This document shows positions 11,341 to 22,600 of a stretch of 64,000 nt of DNA, one piece after another. How positions within the stretch are numbered: the stretch's first letter is position 1; every line of letters begins with the position of its first letter. The stretch lies in assembly GCF_040954645.1 (NCBI RefSeq), contig NC_092804.1, positions 145,151,108 through 145,215,107 of the forward strand, read 5' to 3'. The stretch comes from Diabrotica undecimpunctata (Eukaryota > Arthropoda > Insecta > Coleoptera > Chrysomelidae). The notes below the pieces were generated by a model that was given only the letters and a program-made list of their open reading frames with translations, was not told where the DNA came from and did not search any database. The position numbers and the translations under genes are program-made.

Positions 11341-12709
11341 ATGAAGTGGAACACGAATAATATAGACTTTCTTAACATTTACGAGCAGTACCCTATTTTA
11401 TGGAATATAAAAGACAAGAGTATTCAAACACAAAAGTAAAGGAAGAAATTTTTAAAGATCTCTTAGTTAAACTCGACAAAAATCTTACTGTAGGTATGGA
11501 TGTGAAGCAATTGAAGGCAAAAATTAAATCAATTGAAGACGTGTACAGACAAAAAAAAGCACTGATGAAGTATATACGCCAAAGTTGGCTTGGTTTGAAG
11601 AAGCAAAATTTTTTGAAGAGGTTGTGGCCACAAGAAGCAGCAAATCAAATTATATGAGTAGTATGAATATTATCTAGTATTAAAGTAAACAAAAAATCCA
11701 CAAGGAAACTAAGTTCCTGTAGTTGGCTGTATACCATATATTAAAAAATTTTTAATAAAATCCTTTATAAAAGGTATATAAAAACCCAGTCGGGCTATGT
11801 TAAATAGACAAAACGTTTTCGGAATAAATATTCCATCATCAGTGTCAGGTTAATACATGAATGTAGCCACTAAATATGGTGGTAAAAACCCTTTAAAAAT
11901 TACTAATTGAAATTTAGTTTACATTATTTCTTGTATAAAATTAAGATGGTAGAGTTACCGTTGGATTGGTAACATGGCGACATATGACTCTACATTAAGT
12001 CTGAGACGGTATGTCTACGAGGACTTTATGAAAGCAAAGTTGCTTTCATAAAACTTATTTGTATATTAAAGCAGCAAGTTGTTTTATTGTTATTTGTATT
12101 TTTTTTTTCAGTAAAAGATCTTAAGAAACGATGGTTGTCGCGTGGAAGTATGCATAGAAGAGCCTCAAGGAAAAGAAAAGAAACACTTAGTGGACAAGAA
12201 GCGAAAAATGTAAAGAAATGGCATTTCGAACAGGAATTGAGCTTCCTCCGTTTATATATGGATGAAGAGTAAGTGCAAGTATTATATAAGACATATCAGA
12301 ATAGTAAAGAATCGTATTTTACAGAACCACATCAAATATCTCATAGGAAACACTGGCATTATTCCAAGATAGTGATAACAACCAAGCAACTTCCAACGGG
12401 GAAGAAGAAATTGCTGTGAACGTGTACTCGCCATCTGAAACTATTCTTAGTACACCGACTCCGTCTACAAGCAGTACAGTACCTCTAAGAAGAAGATATC
12501 CACAATCGAAAAGTACACAAAATGAGCCCTCTGTAGCTACCGTTTTTCAGAATTATTCCGCCAGCGCAAAGCGTAAAGAAAGTGGAGCGACTGTAAGTAA
12601 CGATACAGATGATCCCATAATACATTTTTTTATTAGTATGTGAAAAATTGTAAAAATTTTCACACCTCATCAGCAAGCCGTTGTGAAGGAAAAGTATTTT
12701 AAATTATAA
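11341..12709 (+). pseudogene. broken MADF/SANT-like plus BESS-type DNA-binding protein gene, introns retained
   Basis: The first part starts at ATG 11341 with DFLNIYEQYPILWN, then after frameshifts shows VKQLKAKIKSIEDVYRQKK and WFEEAKFFEEVV, the pattern of a MADF/Myb-SANT-like domain. After a gap, an acceptor (T-tract then CAG at 12109-12111) opens an exon with DLKKRWLSRGSMHRRASR and KKWHFEQELSFL, a MADF tail. A 56-bp intron follows (12269-12324, GTAAGT...TTTTACAG). The last exon is acidic and Ser/Thr-rich and ends with a BESS-like motif DDPIIHFFISM plus VKIFTPHQQA. In-frame stops at 12344-12346 (TAG) and 12641-12643 (TGA), besides the early frameshifts, indicate a pseudogene. MADF-BESS proteins bind DNA as regulators, and related proteins come from PIF/Harbinger transposons. 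The first domain may come from a different gene than the second, because both carry a domain C-terminus. Confidence 0.6.
11656..12111 (+). other. intron or insertion inside the MADF/BESS pseudogene
   Basis: Non-coding sequence ending in a good 3' splice acceptor at 12111. Around 11813-11855 it contains AAAACGTTTTCGGAATAAAT followed by TCCATCATCAGTGTC, which has the look of a dispersed insect repeat. The donor site is not clear because the first exon is frameshifted. Confidence 0.4.
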
Positions 12710-14190
12710 ATAAAATTGAGGTAGATAATGAGGTACCACCGAGACCAACGTACACTTGGAATATCAACCAGCCTACAACATGTTCAGAAACTTCAACAAC
12801 TAATAGCTCCAATTATATCAATAACATTCCTTCATATGTACCAGTACGTCAGCCATATATTGGTACTATAGAATCTACATCACAAAAATTCTTCTGATCC
12901 TTCAAGCTCAAATACAAATTTGAATTATTACGTGTCCAGAGTTCCGTCAAATAACATTGTAAATGATTGTTTGCTATAACTCAAACCGTATGGGTAAGAA
13001 CCGGTAAGCCATTTTGCTTTATTGTTATACATTTTGTCCTAAGTATTTTTTTTGCAAATAAATTTTGGGACTCTATCTTTGTTTTACTACTAACCTTAGA
13101 CACACGGCTAACCTTTAAGTTGGGGGAATACAACGCCTAAATTTTGTATTTTGTAACTGAATTCCTTATTTTAGCAGTTTTTCCAGCTGCCTAAATTTTC
13201 AACTGATATTCGAAAAGACTGTTTAAAACGTATTTCGTCTATACATATTCTATCGAATAATGTGTAAAATTCGCCTTCTAATAGCTGGGAGAGGATGTAC
13301 CCAGTATTTTTTTTAGGGTTTTTTAATCTTCCTTTCTTCTTGTTCTAATATAGCCGCCAAGAGAAACAATTCTTCCAAATCCTAAGCCATTTTTCTTTCC
13401 AGTTACTCAATTGATATGAACAATCCAACAACGAATTTTACTGTGCTGAAAAGACTGTAGGACCTGATAGAGGTCATTGAGACCTATTTGGAGCAGAAAC
13501 AGAATCCGCGACTGGAGTCGTTCTCTATATATTTTTATTTGTAGACTCGAAGGGTCACTTATTTATGAGTCGTTATCTGGGCCATTTTTTACTCAGTGTT
13601 ACAGCCCTGTACCATGGATCCCCTAGGCACAATGGTGTTACACCTGGGGATTGAAGAGCGTATACTCGCATCACAAGGCTCATCATATGATGAGTAAATT
13701 ATGGTGCGGTTTTTGATGATTTACCCACCATGTAGGATCATAATGAGCACGGATCATGTAGGTGTAAGTGTCCGCCACTTATTGGTATCCTCAGTTGATA
13801 CGGGTATAATTTATTTGTCGTACATGTTCACAGGATGTTCCCTATTAGCCATTGGGACCTACTGTTTCTTTCTTTCTGAACTTTCTGAACCGACCTAATT
13901 TACCATTACCATGACGCCTGCTTGAGTAGTAGCAATAGCCGTTCTTTGTCTTTCTTTCGTGCGTAATTAAATACCGGTATAATAGTCTTAAGAAAAGTCA
14001 AAAGCATTTAAAAGTTGAGGTTTTTGTGAAGATCTTATTTAAGGAGGAAAAATTGTTGATTTAAACTTTTTGTTCAACTCCTTAGTAACTTATTGATGAT
14101 GCTTAAGTTTATTTCATAGAAAAGGAAAGTCATAAAAACTTTCCTGTATATTAATCCTTGATCTATGAAGACTTATGTTTGCGCACTACA
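12710..14190. other. region without recognised genes
   Basis: Only short frames without domains. A 12-bp palindrome (CATCATATGATG) lies near 13681-13692, and the phrase TTCCCTATTAGCCATTGG at 13838-13855 is shared with 6326-6343. Confidence 0.35.
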
Positions 14191-14194
14191 TCAA

Positions 14195-14700
14195 GTACCT
14201 AATTGAACTTTTATCATGGATTCCTTGCGGCAGCTGTGATAAGGTGCATTGTCCGTTATAATTACTGATCCAGGATTTACAAGAGTCAGAATAGAGGAAA
14301 ACCAGTTTTCAAACACATCCGAATTCATATCCTCATGATAATCGCCTGCTTTGATTGGGGTAAACAAATTTAAACCACCTAAATCATTTCATGTGCGTAA
14401 TTATGAGACGTCTTCCTTTGCCCGAAGGTGCTTTTAAGCCGGTTGAAAGTCCTTCATTAAAAGACTGTCATAAACTTTTAATATTTAAGTCTTGCCATAC
14501 TTTGGACATTGGATTTCGTATTACCCTCATTCAACCACGTTTCATCGATATAGTTTTTGTTCTAAGGCGGCTAAAATCACGCATTTTTTGATATTCTCTC
14601 TGTCATATCAGTAGTTCGTCTCTCTCCATTAACAAACTTTTCCGACTCTTTACATACCGAAAATCCATTTCACGGAATGTTCTTTGTAATACCCGCATGG
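14195..14700 (-). mobile_element. remnant of a DDE transposase, same family as the copy at 41.3-42.6 kb
   Basis: On the - strand, with many frameshifts and stops, I read a basic linker (SRKSLLMERDELL), the first acidic block near YIDETWLNEG (about 14540), KGRRLIITH (about 14410), then AGDYHEDMNSDVFENWF (about 14345) and VIITDNAPYHS (about 14255). These align one for one with the better copy at 41325-42562 (KGQRLIIV, TGDYHDDMNYENYHKWL, VIVLDNAPYHN). The C-terminal part with the catalytic Glu is missing. This is a IS630/Tc1/mariner-type transposase fossil. Confidence 0.65.
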
Positions 14701-15200
14701 ATATTTTATTTTATTATTTGTTTTTCTCCGACATCCCTGTTCGGGTAAAAGGAAGGGGAGAAAGAAGAAAGTTTTTCTCTCACAGATAACCACCTCCTTC
14801 TATCCTGTTTATCAACAGACGCACTGCACATTGGTTTTGATGCCATGTTGCCCGACTGTGCAATCATGAAATATTTGGCCACCTGATTTTAATGGTTATT
14901 TACACTATTTGCCGGCCAGTTTTCACAATGTTACCGTATTGCAATAAGAATATTACTTTCGAAAAAGATAATGGCCTGTTCCTCTCTTGGCATTTAGCTA
15001 TACCGCAACGACACTGATATGCTGCACGCGGTAATAAATAATAAATTTCGCAACAAGGCAAGTCTATTTTATCCAGTTCGGACTTAAATATGATGTAATC
15101 GGCAAAAATGATGATTGAGAAGTGAATTTGTGTGCTAATCAATAAATAAATATATAGCCGCTTATCATCAAGTGTTTACGAACTACAAAATGTCTGCCCT
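14701..15200. other. region without recognised genes
   Basis: No domain could be read in any frame; the - strand frame at 14900-15142 resembles nothing I know. Confidence 0.3.
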
Positions 15201-15357
15201 GACAATTCTATTGAATTTCAACATACCGTAAGTCGGACCTCAATAACTTTCATTATAAGATTTCTACTGACCGTTCAGGTCAGATCTTCAAGATTCCTTC
15301 TAGCTCCCACCCCAATCTTTTTGATGCTTAGCTCATTACCCTGCGACGTTTCTTCCA

Positions 15358-15950
15358 TCAACATTGATTTTCGGTCTCCTGCATGGAAGTGATTTGTTGA
15401 TTAGTGCACCGTATATTTCTTTCAATTGAACTGTATAAAACTACGACGATGTGCTTCCAGTGTAGCCTGTTTAATTCTACCTTGGACGCCTTGTCGACCC
15501 AGAAACGCATGTAGTCTCTTTTTGTCGGTTGGCTTAGAAACCAGCGCTGTAACGTAAAGAATTTTTTTTGTTTATCAAGACTGATTGATGTCACCTCCAC
15601 CTCTCCACTTTTGGTCCCTAGTAGGTATGTCAGCACACGTTTGCATTTAATTAGTACTTCTGCCTTAAGAACTTTGCACTCACGTTTTTCTTCTAAAAAA
15701 CCTTTGATATTAGATGGTTCTTATTCAGCACATATCAACCCAAAGTACTGTTCAGGAGTCGAATTCCTTCATATTGAGGAGCAGATGAGGCTTTACCGTT
15801 AATTTTTATTAGGACGTCTTTTACGAGCCCTATTTCATTATCGGTCACAATTTTATCCGGGTAGTTTTTGTAGACCACTGCCGTGTTGGTTTCCATTACA
15901 GCAATTTTGCTTCCACAATTCTTTGGAAAGTTAAAATCTGTATTGCAATT
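15358..15950 (-). pseudogene. possible retroelement ORF1-like (DUF4780-like) remnant
   Basis: From about 15950 down the - strand: NFPKNCGSKIAVMETNTAVV, YPDKIVTDNEIGLVKDVLIKI and SAPQYEGIRLLNSTLG, then after stops the frame 15636-15358 with TYLLGTKSGEVEVTSISLD, FVLSQPTKRD-like and FWVDKASKVEL. The order (YP..... T..E, EGIRL, L..Q......W, VDKAS) resembles the uncharacterised DUF4780-type domain often seen beside insect retroelements. Several stops break it. The assignment rests on a remembered pattern and is tentative. Confidence 0.35.
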
Positions 15951-16616
15951 TTCTCCGTATTTTCTGTAATATTGCGCAAATCTATATTTATTGTGGATGT
16001 TGATTTTTGTTTCCTAGTGGGAACTGTTAACTCTTCGTTAGCCTGTTAAACATAATTTTTGGATTTTTTTTTAGTTTTTGGGTTCTTTTTAGCCTTTTAA
16101 ATTTTTTTATTAACTTGTTCTGACAATGATGTGTGGCCTGATGTCTTCAATTATCTGCTGGTACTCTTGCATCAACAGTTTGCGTGGCTCAAGACCCACC
16201 AACGTCAAGGTAAAAAACACGGTGGAGGTTCGAGTCCATGTCACAGAATACAAACCCACAATAGTCCGCTGATTATTGGTTAGCGACAAATATTGTTGCT
16301 CTTCGGCAACAATTATCACCATGCTGAATACAGGAAAACTGTTTCCTTATTTTCGCTTCGAGTTGTCTTGAAAGATTAAAATCACAGTGAAGTATGACTT
16401 ACTATTTCCCATTCCTTTCTTTCAGATGGTTTGTATTGTTTATCAAAAATAAAGTCTCTCATTAGGTTTACGTAGTTCAAATATTTCTATACTTCTAAAG
16501 CGATCTTACTCGTAGAACTACAGATTTTTGAGCAAAACCGATAACGAATTGCTATCTTGTACGCTAGGAACTTTTCGTGGACATATTTAAAATGCATGTA
16601 ATATAAAAAAAATTTA

Positions 16617-19600
16617 TTAACCTATAAATTTGTTAAAATTAACAAGAGGTTCTATATACTTATATTTCTTTGGTTTTATTGGCTCCTTTAGTCTAGTCGG
16701 TGAACTACTTGAAATGGCTGAAACAGTCACAAGATCTTGGATTATATCCACGGGTCTGATAGATCCAAAAAAGTCTGTAATGGGCACCTCGTCTGGATTT
16801 CTTTTAAAAAGATCTTTACGAACTCCAACAGTAGAAATACAGACACTTTTGGGGCATACCTTCAACTAAAAATAACATGTGTTATTAATGAAGTGGATTG
16901 AGATAATTTGCTTGTTAATATTTTTTATTAATAAACAATTTTTAAAAAATGAACAATTGTTTTATTTGCCTTTTTCATGTTAATGGATAATTAATTTTAT
17001 TACAATATTTTTATGCTATTAAAAATTATCTCTAAAGTAATAACACAGAACAAACATAACAACATAAAATTGGACCTCGGGAATTTATTGTGATGAAGCT
17101 AATGAAAGAGCAACATTTCTTAACATATGTCACGTGGTCTAAAGTAACCCCTTTCGCCGATTAGGGAGCTGTGATCTCAAAAAAAATCAGTTTCAGAAAG
17201 TCCAACCTTTTTTAGGCATACAGGTCAAATTTTAGCGCGATGCAGCCATTAGTACTGACAGTTCACGTGTTTGGAAATTGGCGCATATGAAGAAAAACTA
17301 TTTTCGATTTATAATTACATAAACATTTGAGGAATAAAACGGGGAAGGAAACAAAAGAAAAGCTAGATAAGTATGGGGCTTATGCTCCTTCAGAATACAC
17401 TGTCAAATTTTGATTCCGTGAAGTTCGTAGTGGCAGTATATCTACAGTAGATGAACCACATACTGGAAAGCCTTCCGATGCATTTATACCGGAAAATGTT
17501 ACGTCAATGAAATGGTTTTCGCTGCTCGTTAAGTGAAGGTGAATTGACAGAGGCCACAAGAATTAGTAAAGAGCGCACTAGTCATATTTACGAAGTTTAC
17601 AACAATATGAAAAAAGTATCTTGCCTCGTTTGCTGACGATTGGCCAAAAACATGATCGTGTGACCAATTCTCAAGTAATTTTTGGATACTGAAACCTGGA
17701 TCTACTATTACACACCAGAGAACAGAATGAACAACGCACGGTAGCGGACTGAAGCAGGCAAAAGTGCTCCGAAATGGTGAGTGGCTTAATAGCTCAGAAA
17801 GGTTATGGCCACACTGTATTTGGGAATTGCATTTTAATTAACTATCTTAAAAAAGGTAAAACTATTAATAGCCAATATTATTGGACAAACTAAAGCACGA
17901 ACTCAATAAGAAACTGCCACTTATGCAGATGTGGTATTTCTCTTCTGTCTTTCTTATCCAGCTTATTCTCCTAATTTATCGCCGTCCGATTATTATGTGT
18001 TCCCAAATCTGGAGATATGGCTCGTAAATAAAAATTCAGCTCGAACGAGGAGATAATTGATGAAACCAACTCCCATTTTGCAAAGCTTCCAGAACCTCAT
18101 TATTCGGACGGAATACAGATTATTGTAGTTGATGAAATGAAAAATATTAAACATATTGCTGTTCCGGCGAAAGTAGGAACGAAATCATTTTGACTATGGT
18201 CCATAAGTTGCCAAAATGTGGAGGTCATTGAATCAACTTTTTGTACACCTACAACCAGTTTAGTAAATAAGATTTTATAAGCGATAAATATTTGAAAGGT
18301 AATTTAATTAGGTAGCAAAATGACTTATAAGAAAGGACAGGTTGACAAAATATCCATTAAAGACTCTGTAAAAAAAGCACATCCGTGATAATTTTTTCAA
18401 AAAATAAAGCACCTCAAATAATGAATGGTATCAAAATTCGTAAAACACTTTTCAAATTATTTTATATGGGATTAAACCACAATTTATTGTAATGATAATT
18501 TTTCGACTGTTCTAACAACCATTCAAATTTCGTCATTTTGTGTCATGTGGAACAATTTCACCCAATCATGTCAACATTAGACTGATAATTGCATTCAGTG
18601 CAATTTTCAATCCCTATGACAACACGATCGAGTTTGACAACTTCATCCAAATAAATTTCAAAATGTCAAACAACGAATCTAATGTTAACTTAAATTTTAA
18701 TAATTGTACTTTCACTAACTGTACTTTTAATAAATAAATGTTTCGTTATGATTTTTTTTTTCGAAAAATTATCCCCCGAATATCCCTCGGACATTGATGA
18801 ATGCCTCATAATTTCAGCCTTCGGCTTCGTGCTGTTACCAAGGAACGAGCTTTCGATTGTCATGAAATTATCTCGTCTGTTATCAATGTCCTAGGGATAT
18901 TACTAGTGAGAATTACATCCGTTTTGACGTTTCGATATTAAGGGTAGAGTGATTAAAAACAGCTATAATGGTAATCAACGTTCTGAAAGTATATGGTACA
19001 TGAAGATTTCCAATCCGGAAATCGTTTTGAGAAATTCTAAAATAAAATTATGAATGATTCTGATAATTCTGGATTAGAAATCGAAACGTTAAAACAAATA
19101 TTAAATGGAATTCTCGTTACAATCAATTTAATCCAGTATAAAATAGTATTTCATTTATACATGGCACAAGAAAACAGTTTCATAATTTTTCGTAAAACAC
19201 ATTGGCGCACCGCTTTCTAAAAGCGTATTATCTTGGTATAGTAAAATAAACAGGGCAGGTAGTCCTTTGAAAAAAAAAGTTTCCTGTCTCATCGAAAGAT
19301 TCGAAAACGCAAATACCATGAAAATATTACCATATGGCAATATTACACAAATCCACTAAAAAATTTCATAATTATCCTATAAGCCGCTTCTTACCCCATA
19401 AGGTACACATTGTATATTTAGAAGTATCATCGATTACAATACATGACGTGTGTGATGCAAGTAATCGAATCACAAACAATTACCTTATAATAGTAATTTA
19501 CCTTAATCAACACTAAATAATATTTGAATAGATTTTTAATTTGTCAAAACGAGACTTACAATTATTGAGGTCATTTTCAAATTAAATATGTAAAATTTCG

Positions 19601-22600
19601 GGGAAAATCCAAAGCCAATTCGTAAAAATCATCTATGTTTGAATAATTTGCAAAATAAAATATTGAACATTGTTAATAATTATAAACTAATACTTACAAA
19701 TTCTCCCATAGTTCTATTACTCTGTGGAGTAACATTTTCTAAGAAATATAGGGCATAATAAGTGTATCGGTCAATTATGTACACTCCAATAGCTGGATCA
19801 ACATGATGCTACAAAAATTTTAAAAAAGTTTTTATATCATTTAATAACTTTTTTTATAAAAAAACTATTTACGCAATTTTTTACAAATGAAAAAACGTCT
19901 AACTGTAAAGAATAAGAGAATTGAAAATAAGAATGAGAATCATAAAAAATGGCAAAAATCGCGCAACGTTTACTTATTTAACACTTTTATAGAAACTGAC
20001 TTCATTTACGGCAAAATCCGAAAATTGCACAAGTAAGCTGCACTCTTCACCTTTAAAACGCTTTTTGATTTTTGTCGATAGGACAATCTGATCAAAAGAT
20101 ATCGAATTTTTACCGTCGGGCTGTTTTATTTATTAACCAGCCGTATCTTATAGAAAATTTAAATTTAATTGTCACTATTTAGTTTCATTACGACTACTCC
20201 AAAATGAATTGTTTTGAAGTTATGAGAAAGAAAAGTAGAAAAAAATCGATTTTAGTCATTTTTAAATATTTTAATTTTTTTATTAATGTTCCTGACCTAT
20301 TTGAGAGGGGGTATAAGTCAATTATTATTACTTAAGTTATCACCTAACTACTTCTGCAAAAATACGAATGCCACCTCTTAGACCCAGCTCAAAACAGATC
20401 CGTCCTGGTCTATAAAGGCGACGCAAGATTGAATGTAGACATCTTCCCGTTGCTCGCATCACTTATTGATTACAGCGCTCCAATCAGCGAATGATAGGAA
20501 CGCTTTTTTATTCGTTGTTTATTTTCCTGTACCTATTACAATTGAAATCTTTGTATTTTTGAACAAATTAATGTTCGGTATATTCAGATTATCCGTTTTT
20601 TAATAGGCTGTGTTGGTTATGAATGCAGACAATTTTGGCAGATATTCTTCTTTTACGCCTATAAGCTGTTCATTCTTTGGAACATGCTTTTCTGTGATAT
20701 GGATTGCCAGCTACCTCTCCGCCTTTTGGGAGATCTCCTTTTTGGTCGACGAATAGTCGGTTTGTCTTTAACGGCTACTCATACCAATATTCCATTCTTT
20801 CTACTTGGTCATACTATGACTAGTTATGAAAGGTGAGAATATTTTCGAAGAGGAAATTATCACCGGTAATTTTCTCAAAATACTTTTTAGCACTATGGTT
20901 TATATGCCGTTTTATCTGCCGCCATCGGAAACCAACCTTCGCCAAACAAAACGGACTTCAGGGTATCCCAGAGGCGTTTATTTGTAAATTTTCGTCCCCA
21001 TATTAACATTTACAATTGGTTGTGTGACTTGGCGTTCTCTACAATATTTCTACATTGTTTCCTGTTTTTGCTCATGGTTTTCGGTTCTCTAACTCCCATC
21101 TTCTTAAGGTCCGCAGTTATCTAGTTCTCCCATCTTGTTTTCGGTCTTTCTCGTAGTCTGCCTAATACTGGTTTCCATTTGGTGATTTTCTTGATAACTG
21201 CTTCTGGATTTCTCATTTATAGATGTCCCATCCATCTGAGTCTCTGTGCCTTGATAAATCTGACGATGTCCTAAAAGTTCTCTTCTTTCGTAGTTCATCA
21301 GTTTTCCAAATTCATTATTACCAAGTTTAGTGGGCTTGCTATTCTCCGAATGATTTTTCTCTCTAGGATCCTTAGTATTTCTTCATTTTTCTGTGTCAGG
21401 CACATTACTTCAGCACCCTATGTGATTACTAGTCTAATTGCTGCTCTGTATATTATCAGTTTAGTATTCTGAGTGTAAGCTTCTTATCTTTGAGGAAGTT
21501 GTATTTCCAGTAAGTTATGTTTCCTGTCAGAATTTTTTCAATAATTACTATGCTTCTATCGGCAGTTCCATTAACTGAGATCCCAAGATATATAAAGCGT
21601 TCTACCTTTTTAAACATATTCGCCAATATTTAACTTTGTCACATTAACTGTATTTTTCTTGAGCATATTACGTATTTTGTTTTATCTTGATTTATTGGAT
21701 GCTTTCTTGTACACCTTCGCAAGTTCTTCCTTTAAACTGTTTAAGTTTCTGCTAATCAATGCTATGTCGTCAGCGTACGACACAAGCTGCGACGTCGATT
21801 TTATAATTGTACATTTTTTAAATTTCGGTAGCTCTTACTGTTCCTTTTATAGCGACATTAAATAATGACGTTGATAAAGAGTCGCCCCTTCGTAATCATA
21901 CGTAAGTTTTGTTTTTTTTTGTCCCCAAGGATGGAACATAAATTATTATATTTTATTTTAGTTAATATTCATAAAATCCTAGATTTTGTGTTGGTTTTGG
22001 TATGTCGTTCTCAGATAATTCTCATTATCGAGAATAGTCTCAATATTTTTTCTAGAATTTTCCATCACTAACATTATCTGCCCCATCTAACCATGTCATC
22101 AATTCCGCATATATTTCCGATTTCTTTATTCGCCATTCTATCCCTAAAAGTTGTATATTCATTTCTCCAAATATATTTCTAAAGCATCGCGACCCAGCTG
22201 CAAGCTTATTACGTTTGCGAGGTCGTGACTGCTAGATGCGTGCGATGCCAAGTATTAGGACTGTATTACTTTACCATCGATTAAGATTTTACATTGCAAA
22301 TGATCTTTAATAAATGTGTTGGTTTTGTCAGTCGATATTGTACTGTCCCGCAATCTGGTAGAATTAATAAAAATCCCCTTTTCTGTTTCAGACATTACTG
22401 TTGCATATCTGCATAGTAAAGCATACTTACTGTGCATGCTAGAGATTATAATCTCTAGTGTTCGGGAATACATATGTATTTGTGCTGTTCTTTGTGCTCA
22501 AAAATAGGTATTATATATCCTCATTTCATTCCTGGGATAAAATTCTATCAAATAGAGGTCATTTTTGTCGCTTGTAAGCTCGTTAAATAAGTCAGTTTAA

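Noticed and set aside
16110..16322. 70-residue - strand frame downstream of PIGK, considered as an extra PIGK exon with a membrane helix
   Set aside because: No hydrophobic helix like the PIG-K anchor and no splice sites that would join it in phase.
18540..18737. Frame ending with an Asn/Cys/Thr-rich repeat ([10 protein letters not shown])
   Set aside because: Short, AT-driven composition beside a foldback repeat; no family recognised.
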